Notes under the pieces: generated by a model
Database searches by the model: none
Seen by the model: only the letters and a program-made list of their open reading frames with translations
Told to the model about the DNA's origin: nothing
NCBI GenBank assembly: GCA_013138675.1
Contig: WTCH01000153.1
Span: 1-12,880, forward strand
Length of the DNA: 12,880 nucleotides
Reading direction: 5' to 3'
DNA from: Woeseiaceae bacterium
Lineage (GTDB): Bacteria > Pseudomonadota > Gammaproteobacteria > Steroidobacterales > Woeseiaceae
Position numbers and translations under genes: made by a program
In this document: positions 12,394 to 12,880 of the stretch, one piece after another
Layout: every line of letters starts with the position of its first letter
Numbering within the stretch: the stretch's first letter is position 1

Positions 12394-12880
12394 TTGAACC
12401 TCGTCTTTCGCCTGGCCTGGCGCAACCTGTGGCGGCATCCACGCCGCACCTGGTTGACGACGGGTGCGATGATGTTCTCCAACATGCTGTTGGTGTTCAT
12501 GATTTCCCTGCAGTTCGGCATGTATGGGCTCATGATCGACAACACGCTGCAGGCATTTACCGGGCACCTGCAGATTCAGGCGCCGGGTTACATCGATGAC
12601 AAGAAAATGCGCCAGACCGTGCCTGATGTCGTGCCACTTGCCGAGTCCCTGCGTGCTGTATTTCCCGAGCAAAATATCGCGGCTCGCGCGACCGCCTTCG
12701 CACTGGTATCCAGCGAGGATCGCAGTTATGGCATCGCGGTATTTGGAGTGGAGCCAGCCTACGAACCGGGCGTGTCGACCTTGCCCGGGCTGGTCACCGA
12801 CGGGCACTTCCTGGGCGACAACGATGCCGCAGAGATCATTATCGGTGCGGCACTCGCCCGAAATCTGCGTGTGGAGCTCG
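12394..12880 (+). CDS. ABC transporter permease, FtsX/LolCE-type (partial, 3' end beyond window)
   Basis: The first 162 codons are visible. The start is TTG 12394, four bases after the LolA-like stop; the N-terminus (NLVFRLAWRNLWRHPRRT) is the classic opening of FtsX/LolCE/MacB permeases, so the start is well placed. The first membrane helix spans about residues 20-45. It is followed by the periplasmic MacB_PCD-like domain, with GHLQIQAPGY near residue 57 and later an IAVFGVEPAYEP segment. Members of this class move lipids, lipoproteins or peptides from the inner membrane using a separate ATPase. The ATPase gene and the rest of the permease are expected to the right, outside the window. The pairing with a LolA-like protein points to outer-membrane-directed lipid or lipoprotein transport. 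Confidence 0.92.
   Translation, partial: MNLVFRLAWRNLWRHPRRTWLTTGAMMFSNMLLVFMISLQFGMYGLMIDNTLQAFTGHLQIQAPGYIDDKKMRQTVPDVVPLAESLRAVFPEQNIAARATAFALVSSEDRSYGIAVFGVEPAYEPGVSTLPGLVTDGHFLGDNDAAEIIIGAALARNLRVEL

Noticed and set aside
12355..12807. A 150-residue minus-strand frame opposite the permease
   Set aside because: The composition is His/Gln-rich and unlike a protein, while the plus-strand frame gives a textbook FtsX-type N-terminus.

Overview
The window looks like a piece of a Gram-negative, probably marine gammaproteobacterial chromosome. The evidence is moderate-to-high GC (judged by eye), three lipoprotein signal peptides, a LolA-like protein next to an FtsX-type permease, and a beta-helix/diheme cytochrome gene pair known from Shewanella and other marine proteobacteria. 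I cannot name a genus. There are no RNA genes, insertion sequences, integrases or CRISPR arrays, and genes are packed very tightly.

Layout. The plus strand opens with the tail of an unknown gene and a small four-helix membrane protein (1-552). A minus-strand block follows (4681 down to 553): an AzoR-type azoreductase, a YhhW-type pirin, a secreted or surface-anchored endonuclease/exonuclease/phosphatase lipoprotein, a cysteine-free ArsR regulator and an SRPBCC (AHSA1-type) protein. A LysR regulator (4780-5715) is divergent from the azoreductase. LysR converges on a YhhN-type membrane enzyme, with the two reading frames overlapping.

The centre (6377-9225, plus strand) holds a beta-helix lipoprotein, a diheme cytochrome c lipoprotein starting 2 bases after it, a roughly 52-base imperfect tandem duplication, and a small exported protein of unknown function. 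Next come a minus-strand thioredoxin-fold protein, an AI-2E/PerM-type permease on plus, and a minus-strand double-CBS protein. The right end carries a LolA-like periplasmic protein and the start of an ABC permease, plus a possible 48-residue minus-strand gene whose start codon overlaps that of the LolA-like gene.

How the genes may work together. LysR, AzoR and pirin probably form a redox or quinone-stress unit. ArsR and the SRPBCC gene form an autoregulated pair behind a clear promoter with an 18-base palindrome between its two elements. The beta-helix/cytochrome pair is a conserved but functionally unassigned envelope module and is the best candidate for new biology here. The LolA-like protein and permease look like part of an envelope lipid or lipoprotein trafficking system that continues beyond the window.
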